34,165 nucleotides of DNA from an uncultured Acidobacteriota bacterium (GTDB lineage: Bacteria > Acidobacteriota > Terriglobia > Terriglobales > Acidobacteriaceae): NCBI GenBank assembly GCA_903851035.1, contig CAINND010000056.1, positions 1 to 34,165 on the forward strand, in the 5' to 3' direction. The notes under the pieces are model-generated. The model made no database searches and was not told the origin of the DNA. It saw nothing but the letters and a program-made list of their open reading frames with translations. A program made the translations under genes and the position numbers. Below are positions 7,461-15,168 of the stretch, in pieces. Numbering within the stretch: the first letter of the stretch is position 1; every line of letters begins with the position of its first letter.

Positions 7461-8255
7461 ATGAAGAGGAGCGTCATCATCCTGGCTCTTTGTTTGAGCC
7501 TGCCCGCGTGGGGGCAGATCCACTGGCCTTGGCAAAAGGCTCAGCCCGCACCGGCCAAGCCCGCGGTTCCGGCCGCCAAGGCTCCGGCGCCTGCTCCGGC
7601 GGTCAATAAGCCGCCGATGCCCGCGCCCGCGCCTGCTCCTGCGGCCAAGGCTCCGGTGGCTGTTCCCGCTCCGCAGGGAGCCAAGAACGCACCGCAGCCC
7701 GCAAAGAATACTCCGCCCCCACCGGTGAAGAATCCAGCTCCGGTGGCAGGGCACGGACCGGTTCCGGTAGGCGGTCCGGCACATGGAGGAAAGACTCCCG
7801 CGCCGCAGCCCGTCAGTCATGCCCGTCGCGCGCCGCAGCATGAGCACGACCGCATGGCGGGCAAAGCTGCTCCGGCGGCCAAGTCCACTGCGGGCAAGCC
7901 GGCGGAGAAAACCTCTGAGGCGCCCAAGGTTGCCGGCAAGGGCATGCGCGATCCCTTTGTCAGCCCGGTTGTCGAGCGCGTTCACGGCGGCGTTGCCTGC
8001 CACGGCACCGGACGCCAGTGCCTTGAGGTCGGCGAGATTACGCTCAACGGTATCGTGCGCTCCAGCAATGGCAACATTGCCGTGGTCACCACCGGCGAGC
8101 ACACATATTTTCTGCGGGTGAACGACCCGCTGGTCAACGGCTCGGTGGAGCGCATCAATCATGATTCCATCGTGCTGCGCGAGCGTTATCAGGACGACTT
8201 CGGCCGTTCTTCCACGCGTGAGGTCACGCGCAAGATTGGCACACCCGCCGGATAG
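7461..8255 (+). CDS. pilP: Type IV pilus assembly protein PilP, long Ala/Pro-rich form
   Basis: A 264-aa periplasmic protein linking the PilN/PilO platform to the secretin PilQ. The ATG at 7461 is chosen because it gives a clean signal peptide (MKRSVIILALCLSLPAWGQ) and follows GTGAGG; a longer frame from 7356 would overlap pilO. Residues about 25-155 are Ala/Pro/Lys-rich and presumably span the periplasm. The conserved PilP domain starts at RDPF (residues 163-166) and continues through GEITLNGIVRSSNGNIAVV and the strand FLRVNDPLVNGSVERI. Unlike proteobacterial PilP, no lipobox cysteine is seen at the signal-peptide end, and the linker is much longer. Confidence 0.85.
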   Translation: MKRSVIILALCLSLPAWGQIHWPWQKAQPAPAKPAVPAAKAPAPAPAVNKPPMPAPAPAPAAKAPVAVPAPQGAKNAPQPAKNTPPPPVKNPAPVAGHGPVPVGGPAHGGKTPAPQPVSHARRAPQHEHDRMAGKAAPAAKSTAGKPAEKTSEAPKVAGKGMRDPFVSPVVERVHGGVACHGTGRQCLEVGEITLNGIVRSSNGNIAVVTTGEHTYFLRVNDPLVNGSVERINHDSIVLRERYQDDFGRSSTREVTRKIGTPAG

Positions 8256-8367
8256 TCCGGCGCAGTCATGTTTTTGTTAGGGCAAGGACTCGGTCATGTT
8301 ACGAACTAGAGCGAGGAACGAGAAGCACACGTGGGGCGCGGCAACGGGCCACGCGGGGAGACTTACC

Positions 8368-10887
8368 ATGAGGGTCAAGCGACTGCTGACGGTAGCACTG
8401 ATGGCGCTGGTTTGCGCCGGAACGGCCACGGCGGCTTCACAACTGAACTCCGTGCAGGTTACGCCAAAGGATAACGCGGCGGTGCTCAGCCTGCGCACCA
8501 CAGGTGCGTTCACGCATAAGGAATATCGCGCGGACGATCACCTGGTGCTGGTGGATTTGAGCGGCGTCACCCCGGATGCGGCGGTGCAGCGCTCGGCCTC
8601 CTTGAGTTCCTCCGTGCTGAAGAGCTACCGGCTCTCCAGTTACGTCAGCGCCAGTGGCGCCGATGTGACCCGGGTCGAGCTCGTCGTCGGCGACAACGTC
8701 TCCCTCCAGGTGGCGGATCAGCCCGACGGCTTGCAGATTACGCTGCTGGCCTCCAGCGCCAAGCCTTCCACCGTCGCGCCTGCTCCGGCTCCGGCCGCAG
8801 CCGCGGCCAATAAGCCGGTGCCCGCCTACGCCCAGCCCATCGTGCGCAATCCGGTGCAGCCTGTGCAGACCGCCTCGGCTCCGGCCGCCAAGCCTGCCAC
8901 GTCCAGTCCGTCTCCGGCCCCGGCGCCCAAGATTGCACCGGCCGCCAAGCCGGCCAGCGCTGCTCCGGCCCCGGCGGCTTCCGCCAAGGCTCCGCGCACG
9001 GTGATTCGCGCCATCGGCCTGGAGCACACCAGAAATTCGGTGAACATCACCATCAGCGGCGTCACGTCGGCAGAGCCTTTCCTGCTCACCAATCCCGACC
9101 GCATCGTCCTCGACTTCAACAACACGGTCGTACACCAGGGCGTAAAGGGATTCCCGGTCAAGGGCAAGGACGTGCTGCATCTCCGTGTGGCGCGCCACCA
9201 GCTTGAGCCGCCCATCACCCGCGTGGTGGTCGATCTGGGTGGTCCGCGCACCTATGAAGTCGTCAAGGGCGCGGGCAAAATCACTTTGAAGGTCAACAAG
9301 ACGGAAGCCGAAGTGGCCGTGGCCGCACCGGCTCCCCGTCCCGTCCGCCCCGCTCCGCAGCCGGCGGTTAAGCCCAGCGTGCGGGTCCAGATGGATACCC
9401 AGAGCACTCCGCCGCCTCCGGCCGCACAGACCTCGGTGATCCCGACGGTCAAGGCCATACAGAATCGCCTCGCCGATTCCGATGCCAGGGCGGATGGGCA
9501 GGAGCCTTTCACTCCGCGTCCCACTCCGGCAGAAGTTCGCCCGGCGGTCGATCCCGGCCAGCGCGCCGGACAGGCCGCGGGCACCGTTGCCTCGGCGGGC
9601 ACGCCTGCTTCTCTGCTGAACAGCGCCTCGGCCAACAACAAGTACACCGGCGAACCCATCTCGGTGAACTTGAAGGACGTGGATCTGAAGGACTTCTTCC
9701 GCCTGATTCACGAGATCAGCGGTCTCAATATCGTGCTCGATCCCAACGTCAAGGGCACCATCACCATCGTGCTGGACGACGTGCCCTGGGATCAGGCGCT
9801 CGACATCGTACTGAAGAACAGCCAGCTTGACCGCGAGTTGCAGGGCAACGTGCTGCGCATCGCCGCCACCGAAAGCCTTCGCAAGGAGGCCGTGGACCGC
9901 CGCGCCCAATCCGAGGCCGTCGCCCTGGCCGTCGAGCGTCAGACCATCACCCGCACCCTGAGCTATGCCAAGGCACAGCAGGCCCTGCCCACAGTGAAAA
10001 AATTCCTCAGCGCGCGTGGTGAGGTCATCGCCGACGAGCGCACCAACGCGCTCATCATCAGTGACATTCCCAGCGTGCTGCCCAACATCGACAAGATGAT
10101 CACGCAGCTCGACCGCCGCAGCCAGCAGGTGGAGATCGAAGTCCGCGTCGTCAGCGCCACCCGCACCTTCAGCCGCGATCTCGGCGTGCAGTTGGGCTTC
10201 AACTGGGGCAACGGCGTCACCACCATTGGCGGCTCCAACCCCAACGGCAGTGGCAGCTCCATCACCAGCTCGGGCAGCGGTACCAGCACCGGAACGGCCA
10301 GTTCCAGCACCTTGCCGCCGCTCTTTACCTCGTTCACTGCGGCCGGTGCCACCAGCGGCTTCTCCTTCAGCAACATCACCAAGAGCTACGGCATTGACGC
10401 CGTGCTGACGGCCGCTGAGTCGCATAATCTGGCCAAGGTGCTCAGCCGTCCGCGCGTGGTCACGCAAAACAACGTCAAGGCTGAGGTCAAGCAGGGCGTC
10501 AAGCTGCCGGTGTACACCGCCAGCACCGCCAACGCCAACGCCAGTGTCAGCTATGTGGATGCTGTGCTCCGCCTTAGCGTGACTCCGCAGATTACCGCCG
10601 AGGGAACCATCTTCCTGACCGTGGACGTGGAGAACACGCAGCCCAGCGGCACCATCAACAGCAACTACATCCTCACCACGCAGCAGGTGAACACCCAGAT
10701 TCTGGTCACCGACGGCGGTACGGTTGTCATCGGCGGCGTCATCCAGACCCAAAACTCGGTCAGCACCTCGCAGACCCCGATTCTGGGCAGCATCCCGTTG
10801 CTTGGCAACCTCTTTAAAGAGCGCTCGGTCAAGACCTCAACCGACGAGCTGATCTTCTTCATCACGCCGAAGATCATGCAGAGCTAA
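8368..10887 (+). CDS. pilQ: Type IV pilus secretin PilQ
   Basis: An 839-aa outer-membrane secretin through which the pilus exits. ATG 8368 is chosen: GGGGAGA lies just upstream and the product begins with a signal peptide (MRVKRLLTVALMALVCAGTATA); the frame could extend to 8296 but without signal character. Domains in order: AMIN about 25-110, Pro/Ala-rich linker about 128-210, second AMIN about 212-308 (peptidoglycan binding), another linker, STN/N0 about 430-505 (VNLKDVDLKDFFRLIHEISG), secretin N1 about 529-585, and the secretin pore about 588-835 with the terminal SIPLLGNLFKERSV signature. A Ser/Gly/Thr-rich insert at about 620-655 lies in the pore domain. It is the last gene of the operon, followed by a strong terminator. 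Confidence 0.95.
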   Translation: MRVKRLLTVALMALVCAGTATAASQLNSVQVTPKDNAAVLSLRTTGAFTHKEYRADDHLVLVDLSGVTPDAAVQRSASLSSSVLKSYRLSSYVSASGADVTRVELVVGDNVSLQVADQPDGLQITLLASSAKPSTVAPAPAPAAAAANKPVPAYAQPIVRNPVQPVQTASAPAAKPATSSPSPAPAPKIAPAAKPASAAPAPAASAKAPRTVIRAIGLEHTRNSVNITISGVTSAEPFLLTNPDRIVLDFNNTVVHQGVKGFPVKGKDVLHLRVARHQLEPPITRVVVDLGGPRTYEVVKGAGKITLKVNKTEAEVAVAAPAPRPVRPAPQPAVKPSVRVQMDTQSTPPPPAAQTSVIPTVKAIQNRLADSDARADGQEPFTPRPTPAEVRPAVDPGQRAGQAAGTVASAGTPASLLNSASANNKYTGEPISVNLKDVDLKDFFRLIHEISGLNIVLDPNVKGTITIVLDDVPWDQALDIVLKNSQLDRELQGNVLRIAATESLRKEAVDRRAQSEAVALAVERQTITRTLSYAKAQQALPTVKKFLSARGEVIADERTNALIISDIPSVLPNIDKMITQLDRRSQQVEIEVRVVSATRTFSRDLGVQLGFNWGNGVTTIGGSNPNGSGSSITSSGSGTSTGTASSSTLPPLFTSFTAAGATSGFSFSNITKSYGIDAVLTAAESHNLAKVLSRPRVVTQNNVKAEVKQGVKLPVYTASTANANASVSYVDAVLRLSVTPQITAEGTIFLTVDVENTQPSGTINSNYILTTQQVNTQILVTDGGTVVIGGVIQTQNSVSTSQTPILGSIPLLGNLFKERSVKTSTDELIFFITPKIMQS

Positions 10888-10926
10888 TCACCGTTTTCTC
10901 CTCCCCCCGGTGGAGATTGCAGGCAG

Positions 10927-10959
10927 GCGGGCTTCTTCGGAAGCCCGCTTTGCTTTCTT
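10927..10959 (+). terminator. Terminator of the pil operon (UUCG tetraloop)
   Basis: A 9-bp GC-rich stem (GCGGGCTTC 10927-10935 with GAAGCCCGC 10940-10948) is closed by an exceptionally stable C(UUCG)G tetraloop and followed by TTTGCTTTCTT. It lies about 40 bases after the pilQ stop. Confidence 0.92.
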
Positions 10960-10980
10960 CCACTTACAAGGCATCCCATT

Positions 10981-10986
10981 TACAAT
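10981..10986 (+). promoter_or_regulatory. -10 box directly abutting the M24 peptidase start (leaderless candidate)
   Basis: TACAAT (10981-10986) is followed after six bases by the ATG at 10993, so a normal initiation distance would start the mRNA on the start codon. No clear -35 and no Shine-Dalgarno are present. Confidence 0.5.
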
Positions 10987-10992
10987 TTAGAG

Positions 10993-12069
10993 ATGGACTA
11001 TCGACGGCGGCAAAGCCGGTTGCAGCAGTTGTACGCCACCCACCAGGTGGACGCCCTGCTCGTCACGCACCTGCCCAATGTGCGCTACCTGACGGGCTTT
11101 ACCGGCAGCGCGGCCGTGCTGCTGGCCTCGGCCAAACCCCTGTTTTTTACCGATGGCCGCTACCGGGAGCAAGCCGCCGTCCAGGTGCGTGGGGCAAAGG
11201 TCGTCATCCCCCACGGAAGTGCCTTTTCTGCGGCCGCAAAGGCCTGCCACGGGCAGCGTGTCGCCCGCCTGGGGGTCGAGGCCGACCGGATGCCTCTCAG
11301 CCAGTTCCAGGCCCTGCGCCGCGAATTGGGTAAAGGCGTCAAAATTGTGCCACTCAGCGGCGTGGTCGAAGGTCTGCGTGCGGTCAAAGAGCCGTCCGAA
11401 ATCCGCCTAATCCGCCAGGCCATCCAGCTCTCAAGTGATTTGTTTCCTGCGCTTTTAAAGGCCCTCAAACCCGGCCAGACTGAGATTTCCGCCGCCGCGC
11501 GACTGGAGTATCTAGCCCGCCGCGCCGGGGCGGAAGCCATGTCTTTTGAGACGATTATCGCCAGTGGCAAGCGCTCGGCCCTGCCCCACGGCCTGGCCAG
11601 CCCGGCCCATCTGCCGGAGCAAGGCTTCGTGGTGTTAGACTACGGGGTAGTTTCCCAGGGGTATTGCAGTGACATGACCCGTACCGTTCACCTTGGCCGC
11701 GCCACGGCCAAAGAGCGGAGCCTGTACGCCGCCGTGCTGGAGGCGCAACTGGCTGCAACGGAAGCGGTTCGTCCCGGTGCCACCTGTGGCGAAGTGGATG
11801 CGGCCGCCCGCAGGGTTTTGCGCCGCGTGGGGCTGGCAAAGTTCTTTACGCACTCCACCGGGCATGGCGTCGGGCTGGAGATTCACGAGCCGCCCAGGGT
11901 GGGCGCTAAAAGTGACGCCATCCTTGAGGCCGGCATGGTCATCACCATCGAGCCCGGCGCGTATCTGCCCGGCCGTTACGGTGTCCGCATTGAGGACATG
12001 GTGCTGGTGACCAGCCGTGGCAGCGAGGTGCTGACGCCGGTGGACAAAGCGCTGATCGAATTGTTGTAA
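10993..12069 (+). CDS. M24 family metallopeptidase (Xaa-Pro aminopeptidase/dipeptidase)
   Basis: A 358-aa cytoplasmic enzyme removing residues next to proline. The N-terminal creatinase-like domain (1 to about 130) contains LLVTHLPNVRYLTGFTGS. The C-terminal pita-bread domain has all five dinuclear metal ligands: Asp216 (VLDYG), Asp227 (SDMTRT), His291 (STGHGVGLEIHE), Glu320 (ITIEPGAY) and Glu334 (VRIEDM). Length fits bacterial PepQ/YpdF-type enzymes, which are shorter than PepP. Whether it acts as an aminopeptidase or a prolidase cannot be told. The start at 10993 is supported by the -10 box six bases upstream rather than by an SD. In many bacteria a related peptidase gene precedes accB, as here. 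Confidence 0.93.
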   Translation: MDYRRRQSRLQQLYATHQVDALLVTHLPNVRYLTGFTGSAAVLLASAKPLFFTDGRYREQAAVQVRGAKVVIPHGSAFSAAAKACHGQRVARLGVEADRMPLSQFQALRRELGKGVKIVPLSGVVEGLRAVKEPSEIRLIRQAIQLSSDLFPALLKALKPGQTEISAAARLEYLARRAGAEAMSFETIIASGKRSALPHGLASPAHLPEQGFVVLDYGVVSQGYCSDMTRTVHLGRATAKERSLYAAVLEAQLAATEAVRPGATCGEVDAAARRVLRRVGLAKFFTHSTGHGVGLEIHEPPRVGAKSDAILEAGMVITIEPGAYLPGRYGVRIEDMVLVTSRGSEVLTPVDKALIELL

Positions 12070-12102
12070 CGCGATTTGCTGTAAAAGCCCGCTCTGCCGA
12101 TT

Positions 12103-12108
12103 TACAAT
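12103..12108 (+). promoter_or_regulatory. Candidate -10 box for accB
   Basis: TACAAT lies within TTTACAATT, the same 9-mer that precedes the M24 gene and (on the minus strand) the DUF2461 gene. The best upstream hexamer (TTGCTG, 12076) is 21 bases away, so the -35 is weak. It would give a leader of about 87 bases for accB. Confidence 0.4.
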
Positions 12109-12201
12109 TCGCCGATTGCGGCATTCGTGCAAAGTGGGGAAGTACTTTAGGGGATAAATCCAACGCTGCGCCGGGCAAGACGCGGGCGCATCTGGCGGCC
12201 A

Positions 12202-12660
12202 ATGAATCAGAAGGAAATTAAAGAGCTCGTCGAGTTTCTAGTCGAAAAAGACATCGCCGAATTTGAGATGGAGCGCGGCGAGATCAAACTGCGCATCAAG
12301 CGCGGCTATGCCGTGGTGCAGCAGGCTCCGGCCCCGGCGGTGGTTGCCGCCGCTCCGGTGGCTGCGCCCGTGGCCCCGGCGGTTGCCGCGGCTCCGCCCG
12401 TGGCGGCCACCGAGGAGGGCGTGGAGATCATCAAGTCGCCCATCGTGGGCACCTTCTACGAGGCCTCTTCGCCCGGCGCTCCGGCCTTTACCAAGCAGGG
12501 CGACAAGGTGGCCCTGGGCCAGGTGCTGTGCATCGTGGAGGCCATGAAGCTGATGAACGAGATCGAGTCGGAGTACGCCGGCGAGATCGTCAAGGTGTTG
12601 GTCAGCAACGGCCAGCCGGTGGAATACGGCCAGCCCCTCTTCAAGATTCGCGTCAAGTAA
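12202..12660 (+). CDS. accB: Biotin carboxyl carrier protein of acetyl-CoA carboxylase
   Basis: A 152-aa carrier that shuttles carboxybiotin between biotin carboxylase and the carboxyltransferase in the first step of fatty acid synthesis. The N-terminus ([34 protein letters not shown] is the family pattern, shown here only in part: [20 protein letters not shown]) is followed by an Ala/Pro swivel linker at about 38-72. The biotinyl domain carries EAMKLMNEI, with the biotinylated lysine at residue 116 (codon 12547). Length is typical. The start codon has only a weak SD. accC follows after 115 bases that contain a terminator-like hairpin. Confidence 0.96.
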   Translation: MNQKEIKELVEFLVEKDIAEFEMERGEIKLRIKRGYAVVQQAPAPAVVAAAPVAAPVAPAVAAAPPVAATEEGVEIIKSPIVGTFYEASSPGAPAFTKQGDKVALGQVLCIVEAMKLMNEIESEYAGEIVKVLVSNGQPVEYGQPLFKIRVK

Positions 12661-12669
12661 TGCAGTGGC

Positions 12670-12698
12670 GGGTCTGGATGTTCCAGACCCATTTTTAT
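12670..12698 (+). terminator. Intercistronic terminator/attenuator between accB and accC
   Basis: GGGTCTGGA (12670-12678), 3-base loop, TCCAGACCC (12682-12690): a perfect 9-bp stem followed by ATTTTTATT. It has every feature of an intrinsic terminator and lies 9 bases after the accB stop. Confidence 0.85.
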
Positions 12699-12775
12699 TG
12701 CCACGCGGCCAGCGGCGTTAGCCGCCTTTCGCCCCACACGGGCACAAGGCGCTTCCGCCGGGAGCACACCAAAGC

Positions 12776-14131
12776 ATGTTCAAAAAGATTCTGATTGCCA
12801 ACCGCGGTGAGATTGCCCTGCGCATCATCTGCGCCTGCAAAGAGCTGGGCGTCAAGACCGTGGCCGTGTACAGCGAGCCCGACCGTAATTCTCTGCATGT
12901 GCGCTTTGCCGACGAAGCCATCTGCATTGGCCCGGCGCGCCCCGGTGAGAGCTACCTCAACATTCCGGCCGTCATGAGCGCCGCGGAGATTACCAACTCC
13001 GAGGCTATTCATCCCGGCTACGGCTTGCTCAGCGAGAACGCCAACTTCGCCCACGTCTGTGAGACGAGCGGCCTCAAATTCATCGGCCCGCCCTCGGAGG
13101 TCATCCGCATGATGGGCGAAAAGGAAAAGGCCCGCCAGGCGATGAAGCGCTGCGGCGTGCCCATCCTGCCCGGCTCCGATGGCATCATCGCCAATGAGGA
13201 AGAGGCGCTCAAGTGGGCGCAGCAGGTCGGCTTCCCGGTCATCGTCAAGGCCAGCGCCGGCGGCGGCGGACGCGGCATGAGGATCATCCGCTCGGCCGAG
13301 GAGCTGCCGCATATGTTCGCCAGCGCTCACGCCGAGGCCGCTGCGGCCTTCGGCAACGGCGACCTCTACATGGAGAAGTTCATCGAGCGTCCGCGCCACA
13401 TCGAGTTCCAGGTGCTGGCCGATGAGCACGGCAACGTCGTCAGCCTGGGTGAGCGCGATTGCAGCGTGCAGCGCCGCCACCAGAAGCTGATCGAGGAGTC
13501 GCCCTCGCCCGCCGTCTCTCCTGAAATACGCAAACGGATCAACGCCGTGCTGGAAAAGACGATGAAGGAGATCGGCTACCAGAACGCCGGCACCGTCGAG
13601 TTCCTGATGGATGAGGACGGCAGCCTGCACTTCATCGAAATGAACACGCGCATCCAGGTAGAGCATCCGGTCACGGAGTTCGTCACCGGCGTGGACCTGG
13701 TGAAGGCGCAGTTGCAGATCGCCAGTGGCGCCAAGCTGACGGACATCATCACCCTGCCCATCGTACCCAAGGGCCACTCCATCGAGTGCCGCATCAACGC
13801 CGAGCATCCGGAGAAGTTCACGCCCTCGGCGGGCAAGATTACGGTCTTCAACACGCCCGGCGGCAACGGTGTGCGCGTGGATACCGCTCAGTATCAGGAT
13901 GGCGTGGTGCCGCCGTATTACGATTCGCTCATCGCCAAGCTGATTGTGTATGGCCGCGACCGCCAGGAGGCGCTGGCCCGCATGAATCGCGCGTTGGACA
14001 TGTTCATCGTCGAAGGCATCCATACTTCGATTCCGCTGCACAAGCGCGTGCTGGCCGATCCTGATTTTGTGGCCGGAAAGTTCGACACAAAGTTCATGGA
14101 GCGCTTTATGCCGCAGAAGAAACATTCGTAG
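12776..14131 (+). CDS. accC: Biotin carboxylase subunit of acetyl-CoA carboxylase
   Basis: A 451-aa ATP-grasp enzyme that carboxylates biotin on AccB using ATP and bicarbonate. The N-terminal preATP domain starts [17 protein letters not shown]. The central ATP-grasp region has [14 protein letters not shown] (glycine-rich ATP loop) and the catalytic region [16 protein letters not shown], with the metal-binding Glu and the active-site Arg. The C-terminal domain has ECRINAEHP and [13 protein letters not shown]. Full length for AccC. GGGAG lies upstream of the ATG. It is separated from accB by a terminator-like hairpin, so part of its expression may come from readthrough. The carboxyltransferase subunits are not in the window. 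Confidence 0.97.
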   Translation: MFKKILIANRGEIALRIICACKELGVKTVAVYSEPDRNSLHVRFADEAICIGPARPGESYLNIPAVMSAAEITNSEAIHPGYGLLSENANFAHVCETSGLKFIGPPSEVIRMMGEKEKARQAMKRCGVPILPGSDGIIANEEEALKWAQQVGFPVIVKASAGGGGRGMRIIRSAEELPHMFASAHAEAAAAFGNGDLYMEKFIERPRHIEFQVLADEHGNVVSLGERDCSVQRRHQKLIEESPSPAVSPEIRKRINAVLEKTMKEIGYQNAGTVEFLMDEDGSLHFIEMNTRIQVEHPVTEFVTGVDLVKAQLQIASGAKLTDIITLPIVPKGHSIECRINAEHPEKFTPSAGKITVFNTPGGNGVRVDTAQYQDGVVPPYYDSLIAKLIVYGRDRQEALARMNRALDMFIVEGIHTSIPLHKRVLADPDFVAGKFDTKFMERFMPQKKHS

Positions 14132-14144
14132 GGTTTATCTAAAA

Positions 14145-14167
14145 GAGGGCGGCCCGGTGCCGCCCTC
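14145..14167 (+). terminator. Strong hairpin after accC without a U-tract
   Basis: GAGGGCGGC (14145-14153), loop CCGGT, GCCGCCCTC (14159-14167): a perfect 9-bp GC-rich stem 13 bases after the stop. The following bases GTGCATTG contain no T-run, so it may act with Rho or as a 3'-end stabiliser. Confidence 0.6.
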
Positions 14168-14180
14168 GTGCATTGATGAC

Positions 14181-14350
14181 GATGACAAAGTTGCATGAAA
14201 GGAAATGTCATTGCGACCGAAGCGCCGCAGGCGCGTAGTGGAGTGACCTTTTGTTTTGCTCTGCCAAGAAACAAAGGGTGGTTCGACTCCGCGCCCAAAA
14301 GCGGGCGCTGCGCTCACCATGACATTTCGTTAGTTTGAGATGTTCTCAGG
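14181..14350. repeat. Structured intergenic repeat, copy 1
   Basis: About 170 bp, ungapped at both ends with the copy at 31799-31970. The core is bounded by a perfect 10-bp inverted repeat, GAAATGTCAT (14202-14211) and ATGACATTTC (14319-14328). Inside are three hairpins: GCGCC/GGCGC (14222-14226 with 14230-14234); GGAGT plus ACCTTTTGTTT (14240-14244, 14246-14256) with AAACAAAGGGT and ACTCC (14269-14279, 14286-14290); and GCGCCC/GGGCGC (14291-14296 with 14303-14308). Together they draw a cloverleaf. No open reading frame or transposase is present. Confidence 0.9.
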
Positions 14351-14414
14351 TTTGTCGATTGCCTGAGGCCAGCACCAAACAGTTTTTTACGCTGTATGCC
14401 AAGTTCGATCCGCG

Positions 14415-15068
14415 ATGTTTATGCTTAAGCTGCCTGCGCTGTATCCCATCATCGACGCTGACACGCTGGCCGCCCGCGAGCCGCTGACCAGCGTCCGGGC
14501 AATGGTCTGCGGACAGGCGCGCGAACTCTACGACGCGGGCTGCACGGTGCTGCAATTGCGCACAAAGCAGCTCTCCGCGGAGGAGGCCCTGGAGTGCGCC
14601 CGCGCCCTGCGCCGCATGTTGCCCGAGGCCGTGCTCATCATGAATGACCGCGCCGATCTTTGCATGGCCGCCGGTTTTGATGGCGTGCACGTGGGCCAGC
14701 AGGATCTTTCCGCCAAGGGCGCGCGCATGGTGGTGGGCCCGGGGCGCATAGTCGGGCTGAGCACGCACACGGCCGAGCAGTTCGCCGTGGCGCTTACCGA
14801 GCCGGTGGACTACATCGCCATCGGGCCGGTCTTCGACACCACGAGCAAGCAGAATCCCGATCCTACGGTTGGGCTGGAGGGTGTAGCCGGGGCGCGGCAG
14901 GCGCTGATCGAGAGCGAGCGCGAGGTGGCACTGGTGGCCATCGGCGGCATACGTCATGAAACTGCCGCCTGGGTGCGCCGCGCCGGAGCCGATGCCGTGG
15001 CCGCGATTGGTGAATTAACGGATGCCCCGGGTGATTCGGCTAGGGAATTTTTCCGCCGGATGATGTAG
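14415..15068 (+). CDS. thiE: Thiamine phosphate synthase
   Basis: A 217-aa TIM-barrel enzyme that joins hydroxymethylpyrimidine pyrophosphate and thiazole phosphate to thiamine phosphate. Motifs in order: VLQLRTKQ (phosphate/substrate binding), IMNDRADLCMAAGFDGVHVGQQDL (the NDR...HxGQ.D pattern that binds HMP-PP and Mg), GLSTHTAEQ, YIAIGPVFDTTSK and ALVAIGGIRHETA. Full length. The start is either ATG 14415 or ATG 14421; neither has a good SD. No other thi gene is adjacent and no TPP riboswitch is recognisable upstream; the gap is taken up by the repeat element instead. Confidence 0.93.
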   Translation: MFMLKLPALYPIIDADTLAAREPLTSVRAMVCGQARELYDAGCTVLQLRTKQLSAEEALECARALRRMLPEAVLIMNDRADLCMAAGFDGVHVGQQDLSAKGARMVVGPGRIVGLSTHTAEQFAVALTEPVDYIAIGPVFDTTSKQNPDPTVGLEGVAGARQALIESEREVALVAIGGIRHETAAWVRRAGADAVAAIGELTDAPGDSAREFFRRMM

Positions 15069-15168
15069 AGTTCTTGGAAACACCCATACGGAGAGCCGGG
15101 GGATCGCACACCTGCCGGGCTCGCAATGCTAGACAACTGATACCCATAGCCAGATGGTAAGGAGAGCG

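Noticed and set aside
8437-10752. 771-aa minus-strand frame antisense to pilQ
   Set aside because: Shadow of pilQ codon bias; composition is Gly/His/Asp-rich with no domain.
14202-14328. Functional tRNA gene in the repeat element
   Set aside because: There is a T-loop-like box, but no valid D arm, anticodon arm or 7-bp acceptor with CCA can be drawn.
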